From Mycobacterium sp. Aquia_213 (GTDB taxonomy: Bacteria; Actinomycetota; Actinomycetes; Mycobacteriales; Mycobacteriaceae): a DNA stretch of 64,000 nt. Within the stretch, counting starts at the first letter, position 1, and each line of letters opens with the position of its first letter. The stretch spans positions 1,302,001-1,366,000 of the forward strand of contig NZ_CP113116.1 of the NCBI RefSeq assembly GCF_026625985.1. Reading direction: 5' to 3'. The position numbers and the translations under genes are program-made. Shown here piece after piece: positions 24,657 to 32,841 of the stretch. The notes beneath the pieces were generated by a model that was not told the origin of the DNA, did no database searches, and was given only the letters and a program-made list of their open reading frames with translations.

Positions 24657-25967
24657 TTACTTGCCGCGGACGGCGGCACCGCGCAAGACGGTGTCGCGGG
24701 TGTGCACCAACGCCGCGCGCTTGCCGATCTCGCGCAGAATGTTCTCCGGTATCCACTGCAGGCCGATGACGCAGCGCGCCAGCATCGCGGTGGAGGGAGC
24801 CTCGATGCGGATCTCGCCGGCGCGGATGCCTTCGGAGAGCAGCGATTTCATCTGCCGCAGGCGCGTGGGATACGACCAGCCCGGATTGGCAGTCGGCGGC
24901 GATTGCCGCATCCACGCCAGCTGAATCCGGAATTCGTCGGAGAAGCGGTCCAGCGCATTGACGTTGATCCAGCTCAGCGCATCCAGCTTCTCGATGGGGG
25001 TGGAATCCGAGCGCAGCACGCTGACCCACCCGGCCTCAACCTTCTGCCCGAACGAAATCATGATCGAGTCGAGAAGTTCGTCCTTGGAGCCGATCACCCG
25101 ATAGACGGTGCCGGTGCCAAGACCCGCGGCCGACGCGATGTCGCGGATCGTGGTGGCCTCATAACCCTTGCGGCCGAATTCGGTTCGTGCCACCGCACGG
25201 ACGTGGGCAGCCTTGTCGCTGGGATCGGCGTCGCTGTCGTCGGCCCACGATTCGATGACCGCGCTGGCGGCCGCAAAGGCGTTGGACCGATCCAATGCCG
25301 CATCGGTGGGTGGGCGGGCCGCCAACCCCTGCAAGATGATTCGGCACAGCAGCTCGGCGACCTGGTCGGGCGCAGAGTTGTGGCGCATCACGTCGAGCCC
25401 GACCTGCAGCATGGTCTGACAGATGCGGTCGGCCAGCGTGGGGAGATCGATGTCGGGCTTGACGTAGCCGCTCCACCTGCCGGCGCGCAGCGTTTGCACC
25501 ATCGCCTCTTGCACCGCGAGAGACTGCTGCCGGGTCAGGTTCATCAATTCGGGGTCCGCGCTGGGTCCCTCGTAGAACGACATCTGCAGCGCTGCCCGGT
25601 GGTGCACCGCGCAGTTGGCGACCGCCGATCCCAGCGCGACGATTTTCTCGGCGGCCGGTCGCGAATCGGCGTCGTCGAGTCTCGCCTGGGCGGTTTCCCC
25701 GATGCGGTGCAGATCGTCCTGATAGCGGCGGATCAGCTCGATCAGGATCGCTTCTTTGGATTCGAAGTGGTGATACAGGCTTCCGGGCAGAATCCCCGCC
25801 GCGTCGGCGATCTCCTGCAACGAGGTTCGCAATCCCGAGGATGCGATCAAAGACGCGGCGGTCTGCAGGATCTCGGTGCGGCGTGTCCCGGAGTCGTCGT
25901 TGCCGGCCTGATCCAGACGATCGGCCGTCGCCCGCTTGCCCTTAGCCAAGGTTTCGGCTTTGGCCAT
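24657..25967 (-). CDS. Double-domain TetR family regulator (two TetR modules in one chain)
   Basis: 436 aa, twice the usual TetR length. HTH 1 at about residues 29-80 (TEILQTAASLIASSGLRTSL, then PGSLYHHFESKEAILIELI) with a ligand domain to about 225. HTH 2 at about 252-301 (FGRKGYEATTIRDIASAAGL, then GTVYRVIGSKDELLDSIM) with a second ligand domain to the end. It may bind as a single-chain pseudo-dimer. It sits at the centre of the island, divergent from nothing, and has one copy of the island operator about 62 bp upstream of its start. Likely the repressor of the regulon; ligand unknown, presumably an acyl-CoA or hydrophobic compound. Confidence 0.88.
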   Translation of the reverse strand: MAKAETLAKGKRATADRLDQAGNDDSGTRRTEILQTAASLIASSGLRTSLQEIADAAGILPGSLYHHFESKEAILIELIRRYQDDLHRIGETAQARLDDADSRPAAEKIVALGSAVANCAVHHRAALQMSFYEGPSADPELMNLTRQQSLAVQEAMVQTLRAGRWSGYVKPDIDLPTLADRICQTMLQVGLDVMRHNSAPDQVAELLCRIILQGLAARPPTDAALDRSNAFAAASAVIESWADDSDADPSDKAAHVRAVARTEFGRKGYEATTIRDIASAAGLGTGTVYRVIGSKDELLDSIMISFGQKVEAGWVSVLRSDSTPIEKLDALSWINVNALDRFSDEFRIQLAWMRQSPPTANPGWSYPTRLRQMKSLLSEGIRAGEIRIEAPSTAMLARCVIGLQWIPENILREIGKRAALVHTRDTVLRGAAVRGK

Positions 25968-26028
25968 GGCTAACGGTGCGCATATCGAGAGGACTGCGAC
26001 CGGGACACGCTACGCATTCGTCCTCCTG

Positions 26029-26048
26029 CCGAACCAAATCTTTGTTAA
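26029..26048 (-). promoter_or_regulatory. Island operator copy upstream of the double TetR gene
   Basis: Minus strand TTAACAAAGATTTGGTTCGG, matching the island consensus in both half-sites (AACA and TTTGGTTC). It lies 62 bp upstream of the regulator's ATG, in the 154-bp gap between the nitroreductase stop and the regulator. I could not place a convincing -35/-10 pair beside it. Suggests autoregulation. Confidence 0.55.
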
Positions 26049-26121
26049 AGGTTATCAGATTGCCCGATCGGAAACCGGCTCAAATGCGCTGCTAACAGCG
26101 GTGACAGCCCATTCTAAGGCC

Positions 26122-26769
26122 CTACAGCCCGGGACCGTCCCAACTGTCCACCGCGACCACCTCGTCGAGCGGGCGTCGGGGGGCGGGGGAGAAGGTGTGC
26201 CCGGACCGCAACCGGCCCACCGGCAGCAGGGCACCCTGGACGAAGGTCGGCGGGATCCCGAGCAGCTCGCGCACCTCCTCTTCGTGGTGTAGGTGCAGGG
26301 TCGTCACGCAGGTGCCGTAGCCGCGGGTGTGCAAGGCCAGCTGAAAGTTCCACACCGCGGGGAAGATCGACCCGTACAGCGTCGCCAGGTGGAACGACTC
26401 GTCGCCGTCGATGCGCGGCAAGTAGGGCTCGTAGCTTGGGATTACCAGCAGCGGTACCTTCGCCAGGTTCTCGACCAGCCACTCCGTCGACGACATCAGC
26501 CGGCTCTCCGGCGTGCCGGCCGGCAGCAGGTCGGCGAGCAGCTGACCGCCGACCCGCTTCAGGTACGCGTCGCGGTACCACTCGGCGATCTTCTCCCGCT
26601 TCTTCGGATCGGCGACCATCAGCCAGCGCCAGGCCTGAGAGTTCGAGCCGTTGGCGGCCTGCAGGCCGACGCGCAGACATTCGCGAATGTCCTCGAGATC
26701 CACCGGCGCGTCCAGGTCGAGGGTCTTGCGCGCGGAACGGGTGGCGGTCAGCAGGTATTCGATATCCAT
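26122..26769 (-). CDS. Nitroreductase family FMN oxidoreductase
   Basis: 215 aa. It has RSARKTLD near the N-terminus (FMN phosphate contact), LQAANGSNSQAWRWLMV (typical substrate/FMN segment) and a C-terminal GYGTCVTTLHLH segment ahead of LLGIPP. The family uses NAD(P)H-reduced FMN as a homodimer to reduce nitro groups, quinones, enones or, in some members, activated C=C or C-halogen bonds. Its start codon overlaps the stop of the upstream fadE gene by one base (TGATG), so it is translated with the FadE pair. A reductive or isomerising step in the same pathway is likely. Confidence 0.87.
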   Translation of the reverse strand: MDIEYLLTATRSARKTLDLDAPVDLEDIRECLRVGLQAANGSNSQAWRWLMVADPKKREKIAEWYRDAYLKRVGGQLLADLLPAGTPESRLMSSTEWLVENLAKVPLLVIPSYEPYLPRIDGDESFHLATLYGSIFPAVWNFQLALHTRGYGTCVTTLHLHHEEEVRELLGIPPTFVQGALLPVGRLRSGHTFSPAPRRPLDEVVAVDSWDGPGL

Positions 26770-27863
26770 CAGTCACCCCTCTTCGCAAGGCGCGCACCGA
26801 GTTCAGTGAGATACCGGTCGGGCCCGCCGAGAAGTGCACTCCAGCTCAGCAGGCGCTTGAGGTAAAGATGCGCATCGTGCTCCCAGGTGTAGCCGATCCC
26901 GCCGAACACCTGGATCGCCGTGTCGCCCACGGTGGCCAGTCGCCCGGCGAACGCCTTCGCCCGCAGCGCGGCAAGATGCCGTTGGTCGGGCGCAGCGGCG
27001 TCTGAGGCCCAAAGCGCGTGGATCACGCCGCTGCGGGCGAGTTCGACCGTCTCGTACATATCGACGCATAGATGCTGGACCGCCTGAAACGATCCGATGA
27101 CCTGACCGAATTGCTTTCTGACTTTTGCGTATTCGACGGCCAGGTCCATGACGGCCCGCGCGGCGCCGAGCGCGTCGGCGGCGGTGGCGATCAGCAGGTC
27201 GTCGATCACCGACGCAACGTCGGCAGGAGTGGCCGTGGCCAGCCGCTGCGCGGGCGTGCCGTCTAGCCGGACCCGAAACCGCTTGCGCGTCTGATCGATA
27301 GCGCGCTCTGGCGCCACGGCGATACCGGGAGTGTCGGTGTTCACCGCGAAAAGTGCGGTGCCGTTTGGTTCTTCGGCGAGCACCAGCAGGATGTCGGCCG
27401 CCGCGGCGTCGGGCACGTCGCCGAGCTCGCCCCGCAACGCGATGCCGTCACCGGCTGCGTCAACCGCGACATTCTCGAAGTCCAGGAAGCTGACGGTGGC
27501 GATCGTCCTCCCGTCGGCAATCCCGGCCAAAATTGGTGCGGCACTGGCGTCGTCGCAGAGCCGCGTCAGGGTGCGCGGCGCGGCCACCGCGGTGGACAAC
27601 CACGGTCCCGGGTGCAGCGCCGCGCCGAGCTCTTCGGCCACTACGCCGGCCTCGACCATCGTCATCCCGGCGCCGCCATGTTCCTCCGGCACCAACAGCC
27701 CGGTGGTACCGAGGTCGGCCAGGCCACGCCAGACCGCGTCGTCGACGCCGGTCGGATCGTCGAGCAGTTCACGCACGTGGCCCGAAATCGGTGCCTTGTC
27801 AGCAAGAAAGCGACGTGTGGTGTCGCGCAGCGCGACCTGTTCGTCGGTGAGTTCGAGGTTCAT
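26769..27863 (-). CDS. fadE: Acyl-CoA dehydrogenase, probably the non-catalytic partner subunit
   Basis: 364 aa, full ACAD fold (N-terminal helices, beta domain, C-terminal helices with RKQFGQVIGSFQAVQHLCVD and QVFGGIGYTWEHDAHLYLKR). At the helix position where isovaleryl-CoA dehydrogenase-type enzymes carry the catalytic Glu it has LIATAADALGAA, and the C-terminal site reads LLGGPDRY instead of YEGT, so neither usual catalytic Glu is present. Translationally coupled to the upstream fadE (ATGA overlap). The pair fits the alpha2beta2 sterol-side-chain dehydrogenases such as FadE26-FadE27, where one subunit holds the base and both shape the FAD site. Confidence 0.9.
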   Translation of the reverse strand: MNLELTDEQVALRDTTRRFLADKAPISGHVRELLDDPTGVDDAVWRGLADLGTTGLLVPEEHGGAGMTMVEAGVVAEELGAALHPGPWLSTAVAAPRTLTRLCDDASAAPILAGIADGRTIATVSFLDFENVAVDAAGDGIALRGELGDVPDAAAADILLVLAEEPNGTALFAVNTDTPGIAVAPERAIDQTRKRFRVRLDGTPAQRLATATPADVASVIDDLLIATAADALGAARAVMDLAVEYAKVRKQFGQVIGSFQAVQHLCVDMYETVELARSGVIHALWASDAAAPDQRHLAALRAKAFAGRLATVGDTAIQVFGGIGYTWEHDAHLYLKRLLSWSALLGGPDRYLTELGARLAKRGD

Positions 27864-29014
27864 TTGCGGGGCAATCCGAGTACGCGTTGCGCGGTGATGT
27901 TCTTGTTGATCTGGGTGGTTCCGCCGGCGATGGTCAGCGAACGTGAGGTGAGCCGGTAGTTCGCCCACGCGGCGTCGTTGCCGCGGGTGCCCAGCACGTC
28001 GAAGGCCAGCGCGGCCATCTCCTGTCCGATCTCGCCCCACACGGTCTTGGCAAGGCTGGCCGACCCGAATGCGGTGATCTCCGAGCCGCCGTGCAGTGTC
28101 GCCGAGATCGACCGCTGGCACAGCACCTCGAGATATTTGATGCGGACCGCGATTTCGCCGAGGCGCCGCAGTGTCACCGGGTCGTCGAGCGCGTCGGTCT
28201 GCGCGGCGATGTCGTCCACCAGTTCTTCCAGCCGCACCTGCATCTCGGCGTAGAGCCGTGCGGCCCCGGCCCGCTCGTGGCTGAGCGTGGTGGTGGCCAC
28301 CTGCCAGCCGCCGTTGAGCGGTCCGAGCAACGCGTCGGCCGGTACTCGCACGTCGTGAAAGAACACCTCGGCGAAATCGGTGTCGCCGTTGAGCGTGACC
28401 AGCGGCCGGACCTCGATGCCGGGCAGCTTCATGTTGACGATCAGGCAGGAGATCCCCTTGTGCTTCGGGGCGTCGGGATCGGTGCGCACATACAGCTGGC
28501 ACCAGTGCGCCCGATGCCCGAGCGAGGTCCAGATCTTCTGGCCGTTGACGACGAAATCGTCGCCGTCGCGTACCGCGCGGGTGCGCAGTGACGCGAGATC
28601 GGACCCGGCTTCGGGCTCCGACATGCCCTGGCACCAGATGTCGTCGGCGCGCATCATCCGGCGCAGCAGCGTCGTCTTCTGGTCTTCGGTGCCGTACTGC
28701 ATGATCGCGGGGGCGATGTTGTTCATCCCAATGACGTTGAGCGGCATCGGAGCCCGAGCGCGGGTGGTCTCCTCGGTGTAGATCAGCTGCTCGAGAACCG
28801 TCGCACCGCGACCGCCGTATTCGCGGGGCCAGGAGACCGCGGCCCAGCCCGCGTCGGACATCGTTGCGCTCCACCCGCGCAGCATCTCGAATGCAGCATC
28901 GTCGCGGCCGGAGGGCCGGCGGGCGGCCACCAGCTCGTCGGTCAGGTTCGCGGACAGCCAGTCCCGCAGCTCGACGCGGAACTGTTCCAATTCCGCCGGG
29001 TAGGAGAAGTCCAC
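27860..29014 (-). CDS. fadE: Acyl-CoA dehydrogenase, probable catalytic subunit of a heteromeric FadE pair
   Basis: 384 aa. It introduces an alpha,beta double bond into an acyl-CoA, passing electrons to FAD and ETF. It has WCQGMSEPEAGSDLASLRT, GQKIWTS and the FAD-binding GGTTQINKNITAQRVLGLPR. The base is predicted to be Glu247 in LSHERAG, the helix position used by isovaleryl-CoA dehydrogenase and by FadE26; the other common position reads AGGT. GTG 29014 has AAGGAAA upstream. First gene of fadE-fadE-nitroreductase, with promoter TTGACC-17-TAAAGT overlapped by an island operator. Known enzymes of this arrangement act on bulky, sterol-like or branched acyl-CoAs. Confidence 0.92.
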   Translation of the reverse strand: MDFSYPAELEQFRVELRDWLSANLTDELVAARRPSGRDDAAFEMLRGWSATMSDAGWAAVSWPREYGGRGATVLEQLIYTEETTRARAPMPLNVIGMNNIAPAIMQYGTEDQKTTLLRRMMRADDIWCQGMSEPEAGSDLASLRTRAVRDGDDFVVNGQKIWTSLGHRAHWCQLYVRTDPDAPKHKGISCLIVNMKLPGIEVRPLVTLNGDTDFAEVFFHDVRVPADALLGPLNGGWQVATTTLSHERAGAARLYAEMQVRLEELVDDIAAQTDALDDPVTLRRLGEIAVRIKYLEVLCQRSISATLHGGSEITAFGSASLAKTVWGEIGQEMAALAFDVLGTRGNDAAWANYRLTSRSLTIAGGTTQINKNITAQRVLGLPRK

Positions 29015-29055
29015 TTTTCCTTGACTCTGGTCGTGGCTAACTGCGACTTAGCCGG

Positions 29056-29085
29056 ACTTTACGGTGGAGCATTTTTTTGGTCAAC
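29056..29085 (-). promoter_or_regulatory. Promoter with island operator, for the fadE pair
   Basis: On the minus strand TTGACC (29084-29079), 17-nt spacer, TAAAGT (29061-29056). The operator copy on the plus strand is GGAGCATTTTTTTGGTCAAC (29066-29085); its left half is degenerate but the right half TTTGGTCAAC is exact. The block from 29051 to 29086 shares GCCGGACTTTACGGTGGA and TTTGGTCAACA with the region at 30109-30143, so the two promoters are near-copies. Confidence 0.72.
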
Positions 29086-29090
29086 AATGT

Positions 29091-30065
29091 CTATTGCGAT
29101 TGCGGCTCAGGGAATGCGACCTCGGCGTTGCCGGGCATCGCGCTGACGCCGCGTCGCTCGCAGACTTCCAGTACCTCGTCGACGATCGAGCCGGGCACCA
29201 GGAATCGCTGCGTCGCCGACATCTGCTCGAGGTGTGCCTCGATGTCTTCGGCCGTGGGTTCGATCGCGGTGTCCGCCAGCCAGCCCTCGCTCAGCCCGAC
29301 GAACACCCGCGCGTAGCGGCCGGCAGCGGCCGAATAGTTGCGGTGGGTGAACGTGCAGGCGCGGCTGGCCAGGAAAGTCACCAGCGGCACCACGAGTTCG
29401 GGCCGAATCGCCTGCATGAAGCCGGATTCGGCGAGGAACTTCTCGTCGCCGACCGTCTCGGTGACCATTCGCGAGAAGCCAGTTGGCATAACGGAATTCG
29501 CGAGTATGCCGTGCGCTTCGCCTTCGATCGCGATCACGTTCGTCAATCCCACGAGACCGGCCTTCGCGGCGGCGTAGTGCGCCTCCATCGGCTGTCCGAA
29601 GATGCCGGCCGAGGACGAGATGAACACGAACCTGCCGCCGCCGTTCGTCTTCATCACGCGATAGGCGGGCTGGGACAGATAGAACGCGCCGTCGAGATGC
29701 ACACGGAGCATCCGAGTCCAGTCGTCGACCGAGAGGTCCTCGAATGCCACGCTGCCGAAGATTCCGGCATTGCTGACGACCGCGTCGACGCGCCCGAATG
29801 CACCCACGGCCGCATCGATAATCGCTTGACCGCCCGCGGGGCTGTCCACCGAGTCGTAGGACGCGACCGCCCGGCCGCCCGCCTTGGTGATCTCGTCGAC
29901 CACGTCGTCGGCGACCGTCGCATCGGCGCCGTCGCCACGCATTGAGCTGCCGAGGTCGTTGACCACCACCGCGGCGCCGCGGCGGGCCAGGTCCAGTGCA
30001 TACAGCCGGCCGAGCCCCCGACCGGCGCCGGTGACGACAGCCACCTGGCCGGTGAAGTCAATCAT
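29091..30065 (-). CDS. MFE-2-type (3R)-hydroxyacyl-CoA dehydrogenase, SDR family
   Basis: 324 aa. It has TGAGRGLGRLYALDLARRGA, the NDLG segment after beta-2 that is typical of the HSD17B4/MFE-2 branch, NAGIF, and the catalytic HYAAAKAG; Ser in FISSSAG. About 70 C-terminal residues beyond the SDR core (YARVFVGLSEGWLADTAIEP onward) are also seen in this branch. Expected reaction: NAD+-dependent oxidation of a 3-hydroxyacyl-CoA to 3-ketoacyl-CoA. It is divergent from the VWA gene and shares an operator with it. It would act after FadE and EchA and before the thiolase. Confidence 0.88.
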   Translation of the reverse strand: MIDFTGQVAVVTGAGRGLGRLYALDLARRGAAVVVNDLGSSMRGDGADATVADDVVDEITKAGGRAVASYDSVDSPAGGQAIIDAAVGAFGRVDAVVSNAGIFGSVAFEDLSVDDWTRMLRVHLDGAFYLSQPAYRVMKTNGGGRFVFISSSAGIFGQPMEAHYAAAKAGLVGLTNVIAIEGEAHGILANSVMPTGFSRMVTETVGDEKFLAESGFMQAIRPELVVPLVTFLASRACTFTHRNYSAAAGRYARVFVGLSEGWLADTAIEPTAEDIEAHLEQMSATQRFLVPGSIVDEVLEVCERRGVSAMPGNAEVAFPEPQSQ

Positions 30066-30093
30066 GATGTGCTCCTGACTAACCGACGGCTGA

Positions 30094-30142
30094 TTGACTG
30101 CCGTGAGGCCGGACTTTACGGTGGAACAGATATTTGGTCAAC
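30094..30142. promoter_or_regulatory. Divergent promoters with one island operator, SDR (-) and VWA (+)
   Basis: Minus strand: TTGACC (30141-30136), 17 nt, TAAAGT (30118-30113), leading to the SDR. Plus strand: TTGACT (30094-30099), 17 nt, TACGGT (30117-30122), leading to the VWA gene. The operator GGAACAGATATTTGGTCAAC (30123-30142) covers the minus -35 and spacer and directly follows the plus -10, so one bound repressor would block both directions. This is the best-preserved operator copy. Confidence 0.75.
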
Positions 30143-30155
30143 AGTCGGAGGTGGC

Positions 30156-31850
30156 GTGGGGGACGAGGCCGGTACCGAGCGGTGGCAGGCCCTGGGCATG
30201 CTGGCGTCCGCGCTGGCGGGCCGGGCCGTTGCGGTCGCCGGGCTGCCGCCGGGCGAACCCACGTGGACGGACGGCGAGACGATTCGCGTCGATGCCGCCG
30301 CCCCTGCTCGCGCGAAACTCGAGGCCGTAGCCGTACAGGCGTCGATGATCGCGGCCGGCAGCCTGGACCCCGATGTGGTGGGTTCGTTGGTCCGTCACCC
30401 CCGGCTGGCCAAGCGCTACCTGGCGGTCGAAGGCCACCGCGCACTGGTCGCCAATGCGCATTTGCTACCAACGGTTTTGGCGTCGTTGGGCGACCGCGAC
30501 ATCGCGAGTCGCAGTGACTCGTCGGCCGCGTCGTTGGATCTGGCCGCCGGACGGGCGTCGCTTGACGACCCGGCACCGGGGTTCGGCGTGATCCGAGCGG
30601 CCAAGGTGATGGCCGCGTGCGCCCGCGTCACCAAGCAGGACGAACAGCAAGCCCCCGCGCATGTGCCGCGAAGCCGCGGCCCACAGGAGCTCGAGGAGCT
30701 CGACGACGGCGAGGTCGACGACTCCGACGACCCCGACCCGTTCACCAGCCCGGTCGGTGGTGGCGGCTTCATCGGCAAGTGGCTGAACAAGATGCTGTCG
30801 TCCGCGCGTAAGACAGGCAGCGGCGGCGGACCTCCTGGTGCGGATGCCCCGACGCATCGCACGAACTCCGCGAGGCGCGGGGCGCACGCCGTATCGTCGC
30901 TGGCCCCGACCTCGAGCGAGGACGTCAACGACTCCGAAGCCGCGGCGGACGGCGTGCGGTATCCGGAATGGGACTTCGCCCGCAAGCGCTATCGGTCGGC
31001 GTGGTGCACCGTGCGGGAGGTCGCCCCTGAGGTCAAACCCACGGCGACGCCGGCGATCGACGACGCGATCGGGGTGCGACGGCCGCTAGCGCGACTCGGT
31101 ATGGGTCTGCACCGTCGGCACCGCCAGCCGCAGGGGGACGACATCGACATCGACGCCGCCGTCGAAGCCCGCGTCGAGGTGCGGGCCGGGTCGGTGCCCG
31201 ACGAGTCGGTATATCTGGACAGCTTGCGGCGCCGGCGCGATCTGTCGGTGTTGCTGCTTCTCGACGTGTCGGGGTCGGCGGCCGAGCCCGGAACGGTCGG
31301 GCGCACCGTGCACGAACAACAGCGCGCGGCGGTCGCCAACCTGACCGTCGCATTGCACGACCTCGGTGACCGGGTCTCGCTCTACGCCTATTACTCGCAG
31401 GGCCGCTCGGCGGTGACCATGGTGCCCGTCAAGCGGTTCGACGACCATCTCGACGCCCTGATCATCAGGCAGCTGAACAGCCTGGAACCCGGTGCCTACT
31501 CCCGCCTCGGCGCGGCCATCCGGCACGGCTCGTCGGTGCTGGAGACGCGCGGCGGCACGTCACGGCGGCTGCTTGTGGTGCTGTCCGACGGCCTTGCCTA
31601 CGACCACGGTTACGAGCGGGCCTACGGCGCCGCAGACGCGCGCCGCGCGCTGACCGAGGCCCGCCGGCGGGGGACCGGCTGTGTGTGCCTGACCATCGGC
31701 GCGGGCACCGACGTGGCGTCGCTGCGCCGGGTGTTCGGTAGCACCGCACATGCCACGATCGGCCGCCCGGATCAGCTCGCCGGGGTGATCGGACCGCTGT
31801 TCCGATCCGCGTTGCGCGCGGCGGAGGTTCGCCGGCGGGTGAGCGCCTGA
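30156..31850 (+). CDS. VWA-domain protein, NorD/CbbO/CobT-like partner of a MoxR ATPase
   Basis: 564 aa. The N-terminal 300 residues are helical with an acidic linker (ELEELDDGEVDDSDDPDPF), and the C-terminal VWA domain has an intact MIDAS: DVSGS at residues 370-374, a later Thr region, and the LSDGLAYDHGYE segment found in NorD-type proteins. GTG 30156 is preceded by GGAGG. The next gene is a MoxR/NorQ-type ATPase with its own copy of the operator. Such pairs remodel or load metal into a target enzyme (CbbQ-CbbO for Rubisco, NorQ-NorD for NO reductase). The target here is unknown; no norB or cbbL lies in the window. Confidence 0.88.
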   Translation: MGDEAGTERWQALGMLASALAGRAVAVAGLPPGEPTWTDGETIRVDAAAPARAKLEAVAVQASMIAAGSLDPDVVGSLVRHPRLAKRYLAVEGHRALVANAHLLPTVLASLGDRDIASRSDSSAASLDLAAGRASLDDPAPGFGVIRAAKVMAACARVTKQDEQQAPAHVPRSRGPQELEELDDGEVDDSDDPDPFTSPVGGGGFIGKWLNKMLSSARKTGSGGGPPGADAPTHRTNSARRGAHAVSSLAPTSSEDVNDSEAAADGVRYPEWDFARKRYRSAWCTVREVAPEVKPTATPAIDDAIGVRRPLARLGMGLHRRHRQPQGDDIDIDAAVEARVEVRAGSVPDESVYLDSLRRRRDLSVLLLLDVSGSAAEPGTVGRTVHEQQRAAVANLTVALHDLGDRVSLYAYYSQGRSAVTMVPVKRFDDHLDALIIRQLNSLEPGAYSRLGAAIRHGSSVLETRGGTSRRLLVVLSDGLAYDHGYERAYGAADARRALTEARRRGTGCVCLTIGAGTDVASLRRVFGSTAHATIGRPDQLAGVIGPLFRSALRAAEVRRRVSA

Positions 31851-31930
31851 ATACCCGAATCGACGCTGTTTCCATGTCCCCGAATGCAGTTCGCGAACGC
31901 ATCCCGCCGCTGCAGCCGCTCGTCAGCGTA

Positions 31931-31960
31931 CTTGAAACAAACATCTGTTCCGGTTAGGCT
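31931..31960 (+). promoter_or_regulatory. Promoter with island operator, for the MoxR gene
   Basis: TTGAAA (31932-31937), 17-nt spacer, TAGGCT (31955-31960). The operator lies on the minus strand, GGAACAGATGTTTGTTTCAA (31951-31932), covering the -35 and spacer exactly as in the fadE and SDR promoters. Predicted transcription start about 31967, followed by AGAAGGGA and ATG 31986. The MoxR gene thus has its own promoter although the VWA gene precedes it by 135 bp. Confidence 0.7.
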
Positions 31961-31985
31961 CCATTCAATCGGCAGAAGGGACGTT

Positions 31986-32837
31986 ATGACCAACGAGTCC
32001 GGGATCGCTTCTCGCAATGGTGCGGATCCCGACCCGGAGGCCGGCGCTGCTGGGGTGCGGCCCTATTACCAGGCGGTCGGCGGCGAAGAGGCGATCTTCA
32101 AAGCCGCATACCGCCAGGGTCTGGCGCTCGTATTGAAGGGGCCGACGGGGTGTGGCAAGACCCGCTTCGTCGAGGCGATGGCCCACGACCTGGACCGGCC
32201 GCTGATCACCGTGGCCTGTCACGACGACCTCACGACGGCGGACCTGGTCGGGCGGTATCTGCTGCGGGGCGACGAAACGGTGTGGATGGACGGTCCGCTG
32301 ACCCGCGCGGTGCGCGAGGGCGCGATCTGCTATTTGGACGAGGTCGTGGAAGCCCGGCAGGACACCACCGTGGTGCTGCATCCGCTCGCCGACCACCGGC
32401 GGCAGCTGCCGATCGAGCGCCTCGGCATCACCCTGGATGCGGCGCCCGGATTCGGCCTGGTGGTCTCGTATAACCCCGGCTATCAAAGCGTGCTCAAGGA
32501 TCTCAAGGATTCGACACGCCAGCGCATGGTCGCCATCGAATTCGGTTTCCCCGCAGCCGATGTCGAAGAGGGCATTGTCGCGCACGAAGCGGGTGTGGAC
32601 GCCGCCACCGCGGCCGAGCTGGTGCGTTTCGGCCAGGCCATTCGCCGCCTGGAAACCGGGGGTCTTCGCGAGGTCGCGTCGACCCGCGTCCTGATCGCGG
32701 CGGGCCGGCTGTTCGCGGAGGGTCTGACCATGCCAGAGGCGGCGCGGGCCGCGATCGCCGGACCGCTCACCGACGACGTCGCCGTGGGCCGGGCGCTGGG
32801 CGAGATGGTCGAGGTCTACCTGGGCGGAGGCGGATAG
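31986..32837 (+). CDS. MoxR-type AAA+ ATPase of the NorQ/NirQ/CbbQ group
   Basis: 283 aa. Walker A GPTGCGKT at residues 52-59, Walker B ICYLDEV at about 114-120, then LHPLADHRRQLPIERLG, SYNPGYQSVLKDLKDSTRQR (arginine region) and a CbbQ-type C-terminal helical domain (REVASTRVLIAAGRLFAEGL). Cytosolic hexameric remodelling ATPase; it works with VWA proteins on a client enzyme. Upstream VWA gene and shared regulon argue they act together. Within the island the plausible clients are the P450, the AveC-like protein or an enzyme encoded elsewhere. Confidence 0.93.
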   Translation: MTNESGIASRNGADPDPEAGAAGVRPYYQAVGGEEAIFKAAYRQGLALVLKGPTGCGKTRFVEAMAHDLDRPLITVACHDDLTTADLVGRYLLRGDETVWMDGPLTRAVREGAICYLDEVVEARQDTTVVLHPLADHRRQLPIERLGITLDAAPGFGLVVSYNPGYQSVLKDLKDSTRQRMVAIEFGFPAADVEEGIVAHEAGVDAATAAELVRFGQAIRRLETGGLREVASTRVLIAAGRLFAEGLTMPEAARAAIAGPLTDDVAVGRALGEMVEVYLGGGG

Positions 32838-32841
32838 ATGA

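Noticed and set aside
30156..32837. MoxR-VWA pair as part of an anti-phage defence system
   Set aside because: The neighbours are catabolic enzymes under the same operator; no nuclease, methylase, toxin or effector gene is nearby, and the proteins match the NorQ/NorD type.
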